Assembly: GCA_016719225.1 (NCBI GenBank)
Contig: JADKAN010000002.1
Coordinates: 372,001 to 436,000, forward strand
Origin: Flavobacteriales bacterium
GTDB taxonomy: Bacteria; Bacteroidota; Bacteroidia; Flavobacteriales_F; PHOS-HE28
Reading direction: 5' to 3'
Length of the DNA stretch: 64,000 nt
Shown: positions 25,581 to 34,205 of the stretch, piece by piece
Layout: each line of letters starts with the position of its first letter
Numbering within the stretch: the first letter of the stretch is position 1
Position numbers and translations under genes: made by a program
Notes under the pieces: model-generated
What the model was told of the DNA's origin: nothing
What the model saw: only the letters and a program-made list of their open reading frames with translations
Database searches by the model: none

Positions 25581-26612
25581 TCACGCGATCGTCCACACAT
25601 TCTCCCCGCGCAGCAGCGCATCCAGATCGCCGGGACCTTTCTTCTGCTTGGCCAAGGCCACTTGCGCGTTCATCTTCGTCTCGTGCGTGTGACGGTCGCT
25701 TACGAAGAACACGCCGAACGGGCGTGGCAATGCCCCTGGCTGGCGCGGGTCGTCGAAGAGGCGCACGAGGATGCTGGCTTTGAAGGAATCGCGTTCGTCG
25801 TGGACCCAGAGGTCCTCCACGGCAGCTTCGCCCCCAGCGATGTCCACCACCACCGGCGTCATGCCGTCGAGCTTGATGCCCTTGGTGCCGTTGTCGAAAA
25901 GCAGGGGTTTGCCATTTTCCACGAAGACGGTGTGCGAGGCCTTGCTGGCTTTCTCTGTGAAGACCTCGAAGGCACCATCGTTGAAGACGTTGCAGTTCTG
26001 GTAGATCTCCAGCAGGCTGGTGCCGCGATGCGCGTCAGCACGTTGGAGCATCTCACGCAGGTGCTTCGGGTCGCGGTCCATGCCGCGGGCTATGAAGGTG
26101 GCATCGGCGCCCTTGCACAGTGCTAGCGGATTGAACGGATGGTCCGTGCTGCCCATCGGTGTACTGCGCGAAATGGCGCCCTCCGGCGAGGTCGGCGAAT
26201 ACTGGCCTTTGGTGAGACCGTAGATCTCGTTATTGAAGAGCAGTACGTTCAGGTCCACGTTGCGGCGCAGCATGTGGATCAAGTGGTTTCCGCCGATGCT
26301 GAGCGAATCCCCGTCGCCGGTGATGAGCCACACGCTGAGGTCGGGCTGCACGCTGCGCATACCGCTGGCGATCGCTGGTGCGCGCCCGTGTATGCTGTGC
26401 ATGCCGTACGTGTCCAAGTAGTACGGAAAGCGCGACGAGCAGCCGATGCCGCTGATGAAGACGATCTCCTCCTTCGGACGGCCGTGCTGCGCGAGCACGC
26501 TCTCCACCTGCTTCAGGATGGAGTAGTCGCCGCAGCCCGGGCACCAGCGTACTTGCTGATCGCTGCTATAATCGATCTTCGCCGCAGGGGCAGGTGGTTG
26601 CAAAGTGCTCAT
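25581..26612 (-). CDS. korB: 2-oxoacid:ferredoxin oxidoreductase, beta subunit
   Basis: 343 residues. The thiamine-diphosphate site reads ITGDGDSLSIGGNHLIHML followed by NNEIYGLTKGQYSPTS. N-terminal Cys residues in RWCPGCGDYSI and ISGIGCSSRFPYY bind the [4Fe-4S] cluster. It pairs with the alpha/gamma subunit upstream (ATGA overlap, 4 bases) to decarboxylate a 2-oxoacid to its acyl-CoA and reduce ferredoxin. 2-Oxoglutarate is the most likely substrate by similarity to KorB, but substrate specificity is not certain from sequence. Confidence 0.9.
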   Translation of the reverse strand: MSTLQPPAPAAKIDYSSDQQVRWCPGCGDYSILKQVESVLAQHGRPKEEIVFISGIGCSSRFPYYLDTYGMHSIHGRAPAIASGMRSVQPDLSVWLITGDGDSLSIGGNHLIHMLRRNVDLNVLLFNNEIYGLTKGQYSPTSPEGAISRSTPMGSTDHPFNPLALCKGADATFIARGMDRDPKHLREMLQRADAHRGTSLLEIYQNCNVFNDGAFEVFTEKASKASHTVFVENGKPLLFDNGTKGIKLDGMTPVVVDIAGGEAAVEDLWVHDERDSFKASILVRLFDDPRQPGALPRPFGVFFVSDRHTHETKMNAQVALAKQKKGPGDLDALLRGENVWTIA

Positions 26613-28483
26613 GACTTCAACAATTTCAACGCGCCAACACGGATCTCCTCGGAGGTGAACGGCATGCCTTGTACCTTGTTCAATCCCTGCGCGTCCACCA
26701 AGAATTCGGCACGTAGCAGCTGGCGCAACTGGCCGCTGTTCATTTCGGGTACCAACACTTTACGGTACTTGCTCAAAAGCCCACGCAAGCCATTATTGAA
26801 CGGGAACATGTGCCGCAACTGCACGTGTGCCACGCTATGCCCTTCTTTCTGCAATTCCAAAGCCGCCGTGCGGATGGCGCCATAGGTGGATCCCCAACCG
26901 ATGATCAATAGCTCGCCATTTTCAGGACCACTGTCCAAGCGGATGGGGCGGTACGTGTCGGCGATGCGCTGCACCTTTTCGGCACGCAGCTTCACCATTA
27001 GTTCGTGGTTCTGTGGGTCGTAGCTGATGTTGCCGGTCTTATTTTCCTTCTCGATGCCACCTATCCGGTGCTGCAAACCCTTCATTCCGGGAATAGCCCA
27101 AGGACGCACGCCGCGTTCGTCGCGGGCGTAGGGGAGGAACGGTTCCGCATCCGTGGTCTCGCGCGGTTTGGCGAACGGGGGCGTGATCGGGCGCAGGTCC
27201 TTCGCCTCCGGGAAGCGCCAAGGCTCCGCGCCGTTGGCGATGTAGCCATCGCTCAACAGGATCACGGGCGTCATGTGTTCCACCGCAAGCTTCACGGCTT
27301 CGTAGACCATATCGAAACAATCGGTCGGGCTGGTCGCGGCCAGAACCGGGATCGGCGCTTCGCCATTGCGGCCGAAGAGGGCCTGCCAGAGGTCGGCTTG
27401 CTCGGTCTTGGTGGGCAGCCCGGTGCTGGGACCGCCGCGCTGCACGTTCACTACGACCAAGGGGATCTCCAACATGAAGGCCAATCCCAATGCCTCACCT
27501 TTCAGTGCGATGCCGGGCCCGCTGCTGGCCGTCACGCCCAAAGCACCACCGTAGCTCGCACCGATGGCGGAGCAGATGGCGGCGATCTCGTCCTCCGCTT
27601 GGAATGTCTTCACGCCGAAATGCTTGTTCCGTGAAAGCTCGTGCAGGATGTCGCTGGCAGGCGTTATGGGGTAGCTGCCGTAGAACAGTTCCAGTCCGGC
27701 TTTCTGGGCTGCGGCAACGAGGCCGATGGCGATGCCTTGGTTACCGGTGATGTTGCGGTAATTGCCCTTGGGCATCGGCGCGGGCTTCACCTCGTAGCGC
27801 GTGGTGAAGGTCTCGCTGGTATCGCCGTAGTTGTAGCCCGCCTGCAGTACCTTCAGGTTCGCTTCGAGGAGTTCGGGTTTGCTCTTGAACTTCGCCTCAA
27901 GGAATTTCTTGTTGCGGTCCAGCGAGCGGCTGTACATCCAGTTGATGAAACCGAGCACGAACATGTTCTTGCTGCGGTCCTTCTCCTTCATGCCAAGGGT
28001 GGTGCCCTCCAGCGCATTACGCGTCAGCTTGGTGACGTCCACCGTGTGCAGGACGTAGTTGTCCAGCGAGTGGTCCGTAAGCGGGTTCTCCTCGTCCGGA
28101 TAGCCGGCCAGCCGCAGGTTCTTGGTGTCAAAACCATCGCTGTTGGCGATGATGGTGCCACCGTGCTTCAGCTTCGGAAGATTGGCTTTGAGTGCAGCTG
28201 AGTTCATCACCACCAGCACATCACACACGTCGCCAGGGGTAAAGACATCCACACTGCCGAAGTGCAGCTGGTAGCCGCTGACGCCGGCGAGCGTGCCCTG
28301 CGGTGCGCGGATCTCCGCCGGATAGTTCGGGAAGGTGCTCACATCGTTACCGAAGAGCGCATTGGTGTCCGTGAATTGGCTTCCAGTAAGCTGGATGCCG
28401 TCGCCGCTGTCCCCCGCGAAGAGGATCACCACTTTTTCGCGGGCTTCCACCGTTTTCGGGCGGGGCGTTGGTATCGTGTCCAT
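26609..28483 (-). CDS. korA: 2-oxoacid:ferredoxin oxidoreductase, fused gamma-alpha subunit
   Basis: 624 residues from ATG 28483; a further in-frame ATG at 28537 would place the promoter inside the gene. The N-terminal gamma-type domain (about 10-200) has ILFAGDSGDGIQLTGSQF and IRAPQGTLAGVSGYQ. The alpha domain follows (NQGIAIGLVAAAQKAGLELF, YPITPASDILHEL, ASSGPGIALKGEALGLAFM). The C-terminal domain ends with QLRHMFPFNNGLRGLL. The gamma-alpha fusion is the usual architecture in Bacteroidota and archaeal-type enzymes. A perfect TACCTTTG on its strand lies 9 bases before the ATG. Mrp and NifU Fe-S assembly genes sit directly upstream on the same strand. Confidence 0.9.
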   Translation of the reverse strand: MDTIPTPRPKTVEAREKVVILFAGDSGDGIQLTGSQFTDTNALFGNDVSTFPNYPAEIRAPQGTLAGVSGYQLHFGSVDVFTPGDVCDVLVVMNSAALKANLPKLKHGGTIIANSDGFDTKNLRLAGYPDEENPLTDHSLDNYVLHTVDVTKLTRNALEGTTLGMKEKDRSKNMFVLGFINWMYSRSLDRNKKFLEAKFKSKPELLEANLKVLQAGYNYGDTSETFTTRYEVKPAPMPKGNYRNITGNQGIAIGLVAAAQKAGLELFYGSYPITPASDILHELSRNKHFGVKTFQAEDEIAAICSAIGASYGGALGVTASSGPGIALKGEALGLAFMLEIPLVVVNVQRGGPSTGLPTKTEQADLWQALFGRNGEAPIPVLAATSPTDCFDMVYEAVKLAVEHMTPVILLSDGYIANGAEPWRFPEAKDLRPITPPFAKPRETTDAEPFLPYARDERGVRPWAIPGMKGLQHRIGGIEKENKTGNISYDPQNHELMVKLRAEKVQRIADTYRPIRLDSGPENGELLIIGWGSTYGAIRTAALELQKEGHSVAHVQLRHMFPFNNGLRGLLSKYRKVLVPEMNSGQLRQLLRAEFLVDAQGLNKVQGMPFTSEEIRVGALKLLKS

Positions 28484-28492
28484 ATTGGCGTG

Positions 28493-28500
28493 CAAAGGTA
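28493..28500 (-). promoter_or_regulatory. -7 element of korA (TACCTTTG)
   Basis: Perfect TAnnTTTG 9 bases before the korA ATG at 28483; supports that start and implies a very short leader. No -33 box at the expected distance. Confidence 0.55.
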
Positions 28501-28565
28501 CGGGGGGCGGGATCAGGGGTGAACTGATCGTGGTCAATGGCGGGGACGGAGCACGCGTAGGCGCA

Positions 28566-28832
28566 TCACGCCACGGCCTCCACTTTCACCACTTCAGGTG
28601 CCACTCGCTTGATGGCTTCTTCCACACCGGCTTTCATGGTCATGGCGCTCATGGAGCAGTTGATGCATGCGCCATGGAGTCGTACGCGCACCACGCCATC
28701 CTCGCCAATGCCGTCCAAGGTGATGTCGCCGCCGTCGGCTTCGAGGAAGGGACGCAGTTCGGTAAGCGCATCCTTCACGCGCCGGGTGAGCCGCTCCATG
28801 CCTTGGGGGTCGATGAGGGTGCTGGCACTCAT
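28566..28832 (-). CDS. NifU-like Fe-S scaffold protein (C-terminal NifU domain)
   Basis: 88 residues containing only the NifU C-terminal domain: LRPFLEADGGDITLDGI, then the cluster-binding GACINCSMSAMTMKAGVE with its C-x-x-C pair. It would assemble and pass on [4Fe-4S] clusters in the cytoplasm. Its start overlaps the mrp stop by 4 bases, so the two are co-translated and probably act in one pathway. Confidence 0.92.
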   Translation of the reverse strand: MSASTLIDPQGMERLTRRVKDALTELRPFLEADGGDITLDGIGEDGVVRVRLHGACINCSMSAMTMKAGVEEAIKRVAPEVVKVEAVA

Positions 28833-29971
28833 GGCTTTGCGGCAAGTTGTTCCTCAGAATGCGCTTTCTTTTCCTGCTGTGCGGTCTCCAGTTCGGCTAA
28901 GATGCGCTGCATGGCATCCAGCAAGGGTGTGAAGGCTTCCGCTGCCGGGGTTTCACCCTGAAGTACGGCGGGCCTGCCCACGTCCGCGGCCTCGCGGATG
29001 CTTTGCACCAACGGGACCTCGGCCATGAAGGGTACGTTCAGTTCTTCGGCCAAGGCTTGTGCGCCGCCCTTGCCAAAGATGTACATCCGCTCCTTTTCGG
29101 GGATGTCGGCGAGTTTTCGTCCACCGACGCTTTCCGCGGGGATGAACCACGCCATGTTCTCCACGATACCGAGCACGGGTACGTTCACGCTGGGCATGTT
29201 GAAAAGCCCCACACCTTTGCGTGCGTCCACCAAGGCCACCGGCTGGGGTGTGCTTACGATAATGGCACCGCTGAGCGGCACGGCCTGTACGAGGGAAAGG
29301 TGGATATCACCCGTGCCTGGGGGAAGATCCACGAGCATCACATCGAGCTCGCCCCAATCCGCATCCTTGAAGAGCTGGTCCAGCGCCTTGCTGGCCATCG
29401 GCCCACGCCATGCGATGGCCTGTCCGGGGTCGGCGAAGAAGCCGATGCTGAGCAACTTCACGCCGTAGCTGTCCACCGGCACGATCAGGTTCTTGCCATC
29501 CACTTCCTTCACCCGTGGACGCTCCTTCAACACATCGAACATCAGCGGCATGCTGGGTCCGTAGATGTCAGCATCCACCAGGCCCACCTTCAATCCGCGT
29601 TGCGCCAGCCCTACCGCGAGGTTGGCGGTGATCGTGCTCTTGCCCACGCCGCCCTTGCCACTCGCCACCGCGATGATGTGCTTCACGTAGGGCAGCACTT
29701 TCCGCAGCCCACCACGTGCTCCGCTGATGGGTCGCACGCTCACATTCACGGTGATGCTGTCACCGAAAGCCTGCTTCAACTGGAAGATCACGGCCTCTTC
29801 CATGCGCTTCCGGCTGTGCATGGCGGGGTTGCTCACCTCCACGATGATGCTGATGTGGTCCTCGTCGATGACGACTTCTTGAACGAGGTCGAGCTCCACG
29901 ATATCCTTCTTCAGGTCGGGTTCGATCACGCGGCTGAGCGCGGCTTGCAGGGCTTCTTCGGTAATGGGCAT
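28829..29971 (-). CDS. mrp: Mrp/NBP35-family ATP-binding Fe-S carrier protein
   Basis: 380 residues. The N-terminal MIP18/DUF59 domain (about 1-90) has ALSRVIEPDLKKDIVELDLV. The deviant Walker A P-loop is IAVASGKGGVGKSTITANLA (about 100), followed by VGLVDADIYGPSMP and a switch-like DVMLVDLPPGTGDIHLSL. Near the C-terminus a C-x-x-C motif typical of some ApbC proteins is not evident. It is a presumed Fe-S cluster carrier. TAATTTCG at 29979-29986 on its strand lies 7 bases before the start. Confidence 0.92.
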   Translation of the reverse strand: MPITEEALQAALSRVIEPDLKKDIVELDLVQEVVIDEDHISIIVEVSNPAMHSRKRMEEAVIFQLKQAFGDSITVNVSVRPISGARGGLRKVLPYVKHIIAVASGKGGVGKSTITANLAVGLAQRGLKVGLVDADIYGPSMPLMFDVLKERPRVKEVDGKNLIVPVDSYGVKLLSIGFFADPGQAIAWRGPMASKALDQLFKDADWGELDVMLVDLPPGTGDIHLSLVQAVPLSGAIIVSTPQPVALVDARKGVGLFNMPSVNVPVLGIVENMAWFIPAESVGGRKLADIPEKERMYIFGKGGAQALAEELNVPFMAEVPLVQSIREAADVGRPAVLQGETPAAEAFTPLLDAMQRILAELETAQQEKKAHSEEQLAAKP

Positions 29972-29978
29972 GGCGGTG

Positions 29979-29986
29979 CGAAATTA
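29979..29986 (-). promoter_or_regulatory. -7-like element of mrp (TAATTTCG)
   Basis: TAnnTTCG variant 7 bases before the mrp ATG, identical to the element before the gene at 24978. Confidence 0.4.
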
Positions 29987-30014
29987 CCCCGAAAGAAGGA
30001 GGATCGCTGGTTAT

Positions 30015-30380
30015 TCACATGTCCAGCTCCACCGCGGGGTCCCAGAACTTCTTGGTATAGTCCAGTACCTGGTCCTTCTTCACCTTCACGCCTTCCTCGT
30101 TCAGCAGTTCCTCCATGCGGGAAGCGGTGGCGAAATGATGTTTGCCGGTCAACAGCCCGTTACGGTTCACTACGCGGTGTGCGGGCACGTTGGGTTTCAC
30201 GTCGTGGGCACGGTTCATGGACCAGCCCACCAAGCGCGAACTCCGCGGGGCACCAAGGTATTTCGCGATGGCACCGTAACTCGTGACCCGTCCGCGCGGG
30301 ACCTGCCTCACCACGTCCATGACGTCGGTGAAGAAATCACGCTCCATGATCGTTCCCTTCTGCTCGGTGCGCTTTGCCAT
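30015..30380 (-). CDS. Alkyltransferase-like (ATL) DNA repair protein
   Basis: 121 residues of the MGMT DNA-binding fold: VRQVPRGRVTSYGAIAKYLG, RLVGWSMNRA and VPAHRVVNRNG. The alkyl-acceptor Cys of MGMT (PCHRV) is replaced by Ala (PAHRV), and the N-terminal domain is absent, so it cannot transfer alkyl groups. ATL proteins bind O6-alkylguanine and hand it to nucleotide excision repair. ATG 30347 is an alternative start 11 residues in. Confidence 0.88.
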   Translation of the reverse strand: MAKRTEQKGTIMERDFFTDVMDVVRQVPRGRVTSYGAIAKYLGAPRSSRLVGWSMNRAHDVKPNVPAHRVVNRNGLLTGKHHFATASRMEELLNEEGVKVKKDQVLDYTKKFWDPAVELDM

Positions 30381-30393
30381 GGTGTTCTACGTA

Positions 30394-30484
30394 CCACAAA
30401 GGACTCCAAAAAACACGAAGGGATCCATTTTCTGGATCTCTTGCGGCGGTGCGAATTCCTTTGTTTCCTTGATATTCTTCGTAG
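30394..30484. repeat. Imperfect inverted repeat, possible MITE/REP-like element
   Basis: A 31-base left arm beginning CCACAAAGGACTCC (30394-30424) and a right arm (30455-30484) whose complement begins CTACGAAGAATATC align along their length with one indel. A smaller hairpin AAGGGATCC-attttct-GGATCTCTT lies between. The AT-rich CACAAAGG/ACGAAGG composition differs from the flanking genes. Confidence 0.5.
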
Positions 30485-30500
30485 TGATCTGCCACAACGG

Positions 30501-31181
30501 TCAGCTCATGTTGAAGCGCACGTAATGGATCGTCCGGCCTTCTTGCAGCCACCTGCTTTCGTAATACGTGCGGATGTTCAGGACGGCTTGTTCCTCCGGG
30601 GGAACGCGCGGCACCAGTTCGGCATAAACGTCGGCGCTGCTTTCCTCGGTCCGCAGCTTTTGCTCCGCGATCTGCTCCAACGTGTATTCATACAAAAGTG
30701 GGCTGTCGGTCTTCAAGTGGATGATGCCGCCAGGCTTCAGGATCTCTTTGTACCGTGCAAGGAAAAGTGGGCTCGTGAGGCGTTTGCGGGCTTTCCCGAT
30801 CTGCGGATCGCTGAAGGTGAGCCAGATCTCGTCCACCTCGTTCTTACCGAAGCAGCGTAGGATGTGGTCCACGTGCGTGCGCAAAAAGCCGACATTGTTC
30901 AAGCCTTTTTCCTTGGCGGTGCGCGCTCCGCGCCAGATCCGTGCGCCCTTGATGTCCACGCCGATGTAGTTCTTTTCCGGCCGGAGCTGGGCAAGGCCCA
31001 CGGTGTATTCGCCACCGCCGCAACCCAATTCCAGCACCAACGGGGCATCGCGCTTGAAGAAATCACTGTTCCATTTGCCCTTCTGCGGAAGGTCCGCGGC
31101 CTGAAGCTCGGTGAACGAGGGCTGCACCACATGGTCGTAGGTGGCGTTCTCGGCGAATCGGGAGAGCTTGTTCTTGCCCAT
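30501..31181 (-). CDS. trmB: tRNA (guanine-N7-)-methyltransferase TrmB
   Basis: 226 residues. The SAM site is LVLELGCGGGEYTVGLA, followed by NYIGVDIKGARIWRGA. The TrmB signature region reads VDEIWLTFSDPQIGKARKRL (Ser where PDP is commoner), then GIIHLKTDSPLLYEYT. It makes m7G46 in tRNAs. It is transcribed divergently from the glycosyltransferase gene at 31273. Confidence 0.94.
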   Translation of the reverse strand: MGKNKLSRFAENATYDHVVQPSFTELQAADLPQKGKWNSDFFKRDAPLVLELGCGGGEYTVGLAQLRPEKNYIGVDIKGARIWRGARTAKEKGLNNVGFLRTHVDHILRCFGKNEVDEIWLTFSDPQIGKARKRLTSPLFLARYKEILKPGGIIHLKTDSPLLYEYTLEQIAEQKLRTEESSADVYAELVPRVPPEEQAVLNIRTYYESRWLQEGRTIHYVRFNMS

Positions 31182-31272
31182 GGATAGGGAACGAAGATCG
31201 TGATGCGGTTAAAAAGTCCGCGAAAGAACGAAGAGTTCGTGATCCGGCGGGATTCCGCTCCAACTTCGCGGC

Positions 31273-32367
31273 ATGTTCAATGGTGCGCGCATACTGGTGG
31301 CTCCGCTTGATTGGGGCTTGGGCCATGCCGCGCGCTGCGTGCCGATCGTCCGCGCGTTGTTGCAACACGGTGCAAAACCGGTGATCGGCGCGGACAAAGC
31401 GCCGCTGGCGTTGCTGCGCGAGGAGTTCCCGCAATTGGAGCACGTGCACCTTCCGGGTATGGAAGTGCGCTATGCGCAAGGGCGTTCCCAAGCATTGGCC
31501 ATGGCCCGTCAATTCCCCTCCATGCTGCGCCAGGTGGGTAAGGAACATCGGATGTTCCAGCGGATGTGGCGCGGGCACAGGCTCGATGCCGTGATCAGTG
31601 ACCAGCGCTTCGGATTACGCTCCATGGATCTTCCCAGTGTCCTGATCACCCATCAGCTGCACCCTTTTGCTCCGTTCGCCCAAGAGGTAGCGCGACGGAT
31701 CAACCGCTGGCACATCAAGCATTTTGACCTATGCTGGGTCCCGGACCATGCGGATACACCGGGGCTAGCTGGCGCGCTTTCCCACGGGATGGAACGGCTT
31801 GCAAGCATCCGTTACATCGGGCCGGTGAGCCGGTTCCAACAGCAAATGGCTGGTTCCGCCGTACCGGAGAACCGGGTGGTGGCCGTGATCAGTGGACCGG
31901 AGCCGCAGCGCACACTTTTGGAAACGGCCCTGACGGAACAACTACGACGGATCGAAGGCACGCATTTGTTGATCACTGGAAAGCCGGGTGCTGCCAGCAG
32001 CCAGCAAGGAAACATCCGGACCGTCGGTCATTTGGAAACCGATGAGCTTTCGCGAGTGATGAAAGGCGCTGGCTCGATCATTGGTCGCACAGGTTACTCC
32101 ACGCTGATGGACCTGGATGCGATCGGTCGCGGTGCGCTTCTTATACCCACGCCGGGTCAACCCGAACAGGAATACCTCGGTCGGCTGCACGGTGCCGCAG
32201 GAGTGCATCGCGTGCAGGAACAGCACCGGTTGGATATTCCGACCATGCTGGCGGATCCGCCTCCCTCGTTCGCGCCCTCACAAAGATCCGCTGCATTTCT
32301 CCCGGCTTTGACCGAACTTGCACACTTGATCGCGCTTCGGCGCAGCTCCATTCCCCGCTCCGTATGA
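31273..32367 (+). CDS. Glycosyltransferase family protein (MurG-like/GT28 fold)
   Basis: 364 residues of GT-B type. The N-terminal glycine loop ILVAPLDWGLGHAARCVPIV resembles the acceptor-side loop of MurG-like enzymes. The C-terminal donor half has VVAVISGPEPQRTLLE, LITGKPG, and GSIIGRTGYSTLMDLDAIGR with a following IPTPGQPEQEYLG that matches the nucleotide-sugar site. No membrane segment is seen. A sugar-transfer role is clear; donor and acceptor are not. Its stop overlaps the next gene's ATG by 4 bases. An ACTTCG-type -7-like element sits a few bases before the start. Confidence 0.8.
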   Translation: MFNGARILVAPLDWGLGHAARCVPIVRALLQHGAKPVIGADKAPLALLREEFPQLEHVHLPGMEVRYAQGRSQALAMARQFPSMLRQVGKEHRMFQRMWRGHRLDAVISDQRFGLRSMDLPSVLITHQLHPFAPFAQEVARRINRWHIKHFDLCWVPDHADTPGLAGALSHGMERLASIRYIGPVSRFQQQMAGSAVPENRVVAVISGPEPQRTLLETALTEQLRRIEGTHLLITGKPGAASSQQGNIRTVGHLETDELSRVMKGAGSIIGRTGYSTLMDLDAIGRGALLIPTPGQPEQEYLGRLHGAAGVHRVQEQHRLDIPTMLADPPPSFAPSQRSAAFLPALTELAHLIALRRSSIPRSV

Positions 32368-33617
32368 ACATCCGACTTATCGTCCCGTTGCTCGCGCTCC
32401 TTGCTATCACCAATGGATCCGCACAGACCAAACAGGACGAAAAACTCCGCGCCGTACAAGCCCAATACGCTGAACTTCAAACGCAGCTGGAACAACTGCG
32501 TGGGAAGATGGAAACGGCGAAGTTGGACGTGATGGGCCACGACCTTGCCCAATGGGGTTATCCTGCACTGGCTGCAGGCGACACGGTGGTGGTGCATCCC
32601 GGCCACGCGCTGGTCTGGGACGATGTGCACCATGTACCGAAGTGGACCGCGCACATCATCATGCCGGACATCATGGAAGGTAACCTCGCACGCATCGACA
32701 CCTTCCTACCGGACCCGTTGGTGCATGGCAACACGGCATTGGTAACGAGCTACTGGTACAGCGGTTACGACCGTGGTCACATGGTGCCGAGCGCCGACAT
32801 GCGCTGGAGCATGGACGCCCTGAAGGCGACCTACCTCTACAGTAATATCTCACCGCAAAAACCCGAGTTGAACCGTGGGTCATGGGCGGATCTGGAGGAC
32901 TGGATGCGCCGCTACGTGCACTATTCCGGCCACCGCGTTTACGTGGTGACGGCGCCCATTCTCGGCCCCGACATGCCGTTGTTGAACAAGCCACAGTCGG
33001 TAGCGGACGTGAGCGCACCGCCCTATTTCTTCAAAGCCATGGTGGACATCGACGGGCCTGTGAAGAAGGGCATCGCCTTCGTAATGAGCAATGGACTGAA
33101 CGACCACGGGCTGCTCACCTACGCCTGTTCCATCGACAGCGTCGAGAAGCTTTCCGGGCTTGACCTCTATCCAGCATTGGACGACACGTTGGAGAACCGT
33201 ATCGAGGCCATGAAGAACACGCAGGACTGGTATGGTGAAGGTGATCGTGCAATGGGCGAGGTGGCTCCGCTGGTGCCGCCGTTGCCCGGTGGCCGCTTCA
33301 GCACCACGCAGGCCAAATACCATATCGGCAACAAGGCCACGATCTGCGGCACCATCGTGAGCACGCGCCGGACCAAGAAGGCCAATGCGCTCTACCTCAA
33401 CTTCGACCGCATGTATCCGAACCAGGATTTCTACGCGACTGTTTGGGACAGCAATAGCCCCAACTTCAGTTATGACCCGGAGACTTTCCTACAGGGCCGG
33501 AAAGTCTGCGTCACGGGCATGGTGTCGGTGTTCAACGACATCGCACGCATCAGCATCAACAACGAGAACGAGATCACGTTATGGGAGGACGTGGTGAGGG
33601 GGGAGACGGAGCAATGA
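32364..33617 (+). CDS. Secreted DNA/RNA non-specific endonuclease with C-terminal extra domain
   Basis: 417 residues. A signal peptide (LLALLAITNGSAQ) and a short coiled-coil (LRAVQAQYAELQTQLEQLRG) precede the beta-beta-alpha-metal nuclease of the NucA/NUC1 family. The catalytic motif is YDRGHMVPSADM (His at about 139), followed by YLYSNISPQKPELNRGSW carrying the metal-binding Asn. After about residue 315 comes a separate beta-rich domain (ATICGTIVSTRRT, QGRKVCVTGMVSVFNDIARI) that looks like an OB fold. Probably an exported nuclease acting on extracellular nucleic acids or in the periplasm. Confidence 0.9.
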   Translation: MNIRLIVPLLALLAITNGSAQTKQDEKLRAVQAQYAELQTQLEQLRGKMETAKLDVMGHDLAQWGYPALAAGDTVVVHPGHALVWDDVHHVPKWTAHIIMPDIMEGNLARIDTFLPDPLVHGNTALVTSYWYSGYDRGHMVPSADMRWSMDALKATYLYSNISPQKPELNRGSWADLEDWMRRYVHYSGHRVYVVTAPILGPDMPLLNKPQSVADVSAPPYFFKAMVDIDGPVKKGIAFVMSNGLNDHGLLTYACSIDSVEKLSGLDLYPALDDTLENRIEAMKNTQDWYGEGDRAMGEVAPLVPPLPGGRFSTTQAKYHIGNKATICGTIVSTRRTKKANALYLNFDRMYPNQDFYATVWDSNSPNFSYDPETFLQGRKVCVTGMVSVFNDIARISINNENEITLWEDVVRGETEQ

Positions 33618-33679
33618 TCGGAATAGTGGACCCTGATAAGGTTAGCCAACGGACAAGGCAGAACCGAGGCCTACCCGAT

Positions 33680-34180
33680 CTACTGCACCACGACGGCGTC
33701 CGAGAACACGGTATTGCTCTCGTGCAAGGCACGGTCCGCGATGCGCACGCTGAAACGCACGGTATCGCCGGGGGTCTGCGGTAGCACCTGCTGCGCGATG
33801 TCCACCGCGATATCACCTTGCAGCGCTTTGTTCTGGCCGGTCGGCGTGATCACCGGTATCCGGTAGTACAGCGGCAGGATGAACTGTTGCAACACCCAAG
33901 CACCGTTCTGCTTCTTGTAGTAGTCCACGAAGAAGTTGTGGTACCACACGCTGCCGGGGTTGTATGGGGCCAGCGTATCGCCTTGGTCCAAGCCGATATC
34001 ACCATCGCCATCGGTGAACGTTATCGTAAGGCGTGCAGGCTCGGTGTTCTGGTCATACGATCTGAACGCGATGCTCGGTTCCACGGGGAATTGCTCGGTT
34101 TTCAGGCATCCACCCAGCAACAAAGCGCATACCATTGCCGCCCCGGATACTTTTGCCGTTGAGATGAACGCCTTCTGCAT
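33680..34180 (-). CDS. Hypothetical lipoprotein
   Basis: 166 residues with a lipoprotein signal (ALLLGGCLKTEQ). An acidic DGDGDIGLDQGD stretch could bind calcium. The rest is beta-rich with no recognised family. TACCTTTG on its strand 7 bases before the start is a perfect -7 element. It is divergent from the LuxE-like gene. Confidence 0.75.
   Translation of the reverse strand: MQKAFISTAKVSGAAMVCALLLGGCLKTEQFPVEPSIAFRSYDQNTEPARLTITFTDGDGDIGLDQGDTLAPYNPGSVWYHNFFVDYYKKQNGAWVLQQFILPLYYRIPVITPTGQNKALQGDIAVDIAQQVLPQTPGDTVRFSVRIADRALHESNTVFSDAVVVQ
34148..34155 (+). promoter_or_regulatory. -7 element (TACTTTTG) for the LuxE-like gene
   Basis: Perfect TAnnTTTG 50 bases before ATG 34206, inside the 5' part of the divergent lipoprotein gene. 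Confidence 0.4.
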
Positions 34181-34187
34181 GGAAGCT

Positions 34188-34195
34188 CAAAGGTA
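34188..34195 (-). promoter_or_regulatory. -7 element (TACCTTTG) of the lipoprotein gene
   Basis: Perfect TAnnTTTG 7 bases before the ATG at 34180; predicts a leaderless or nearly leaderless transcript. Confidence 0.5.
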
Positions 34196-34205
34196 GGAAC
34201 GGAAC

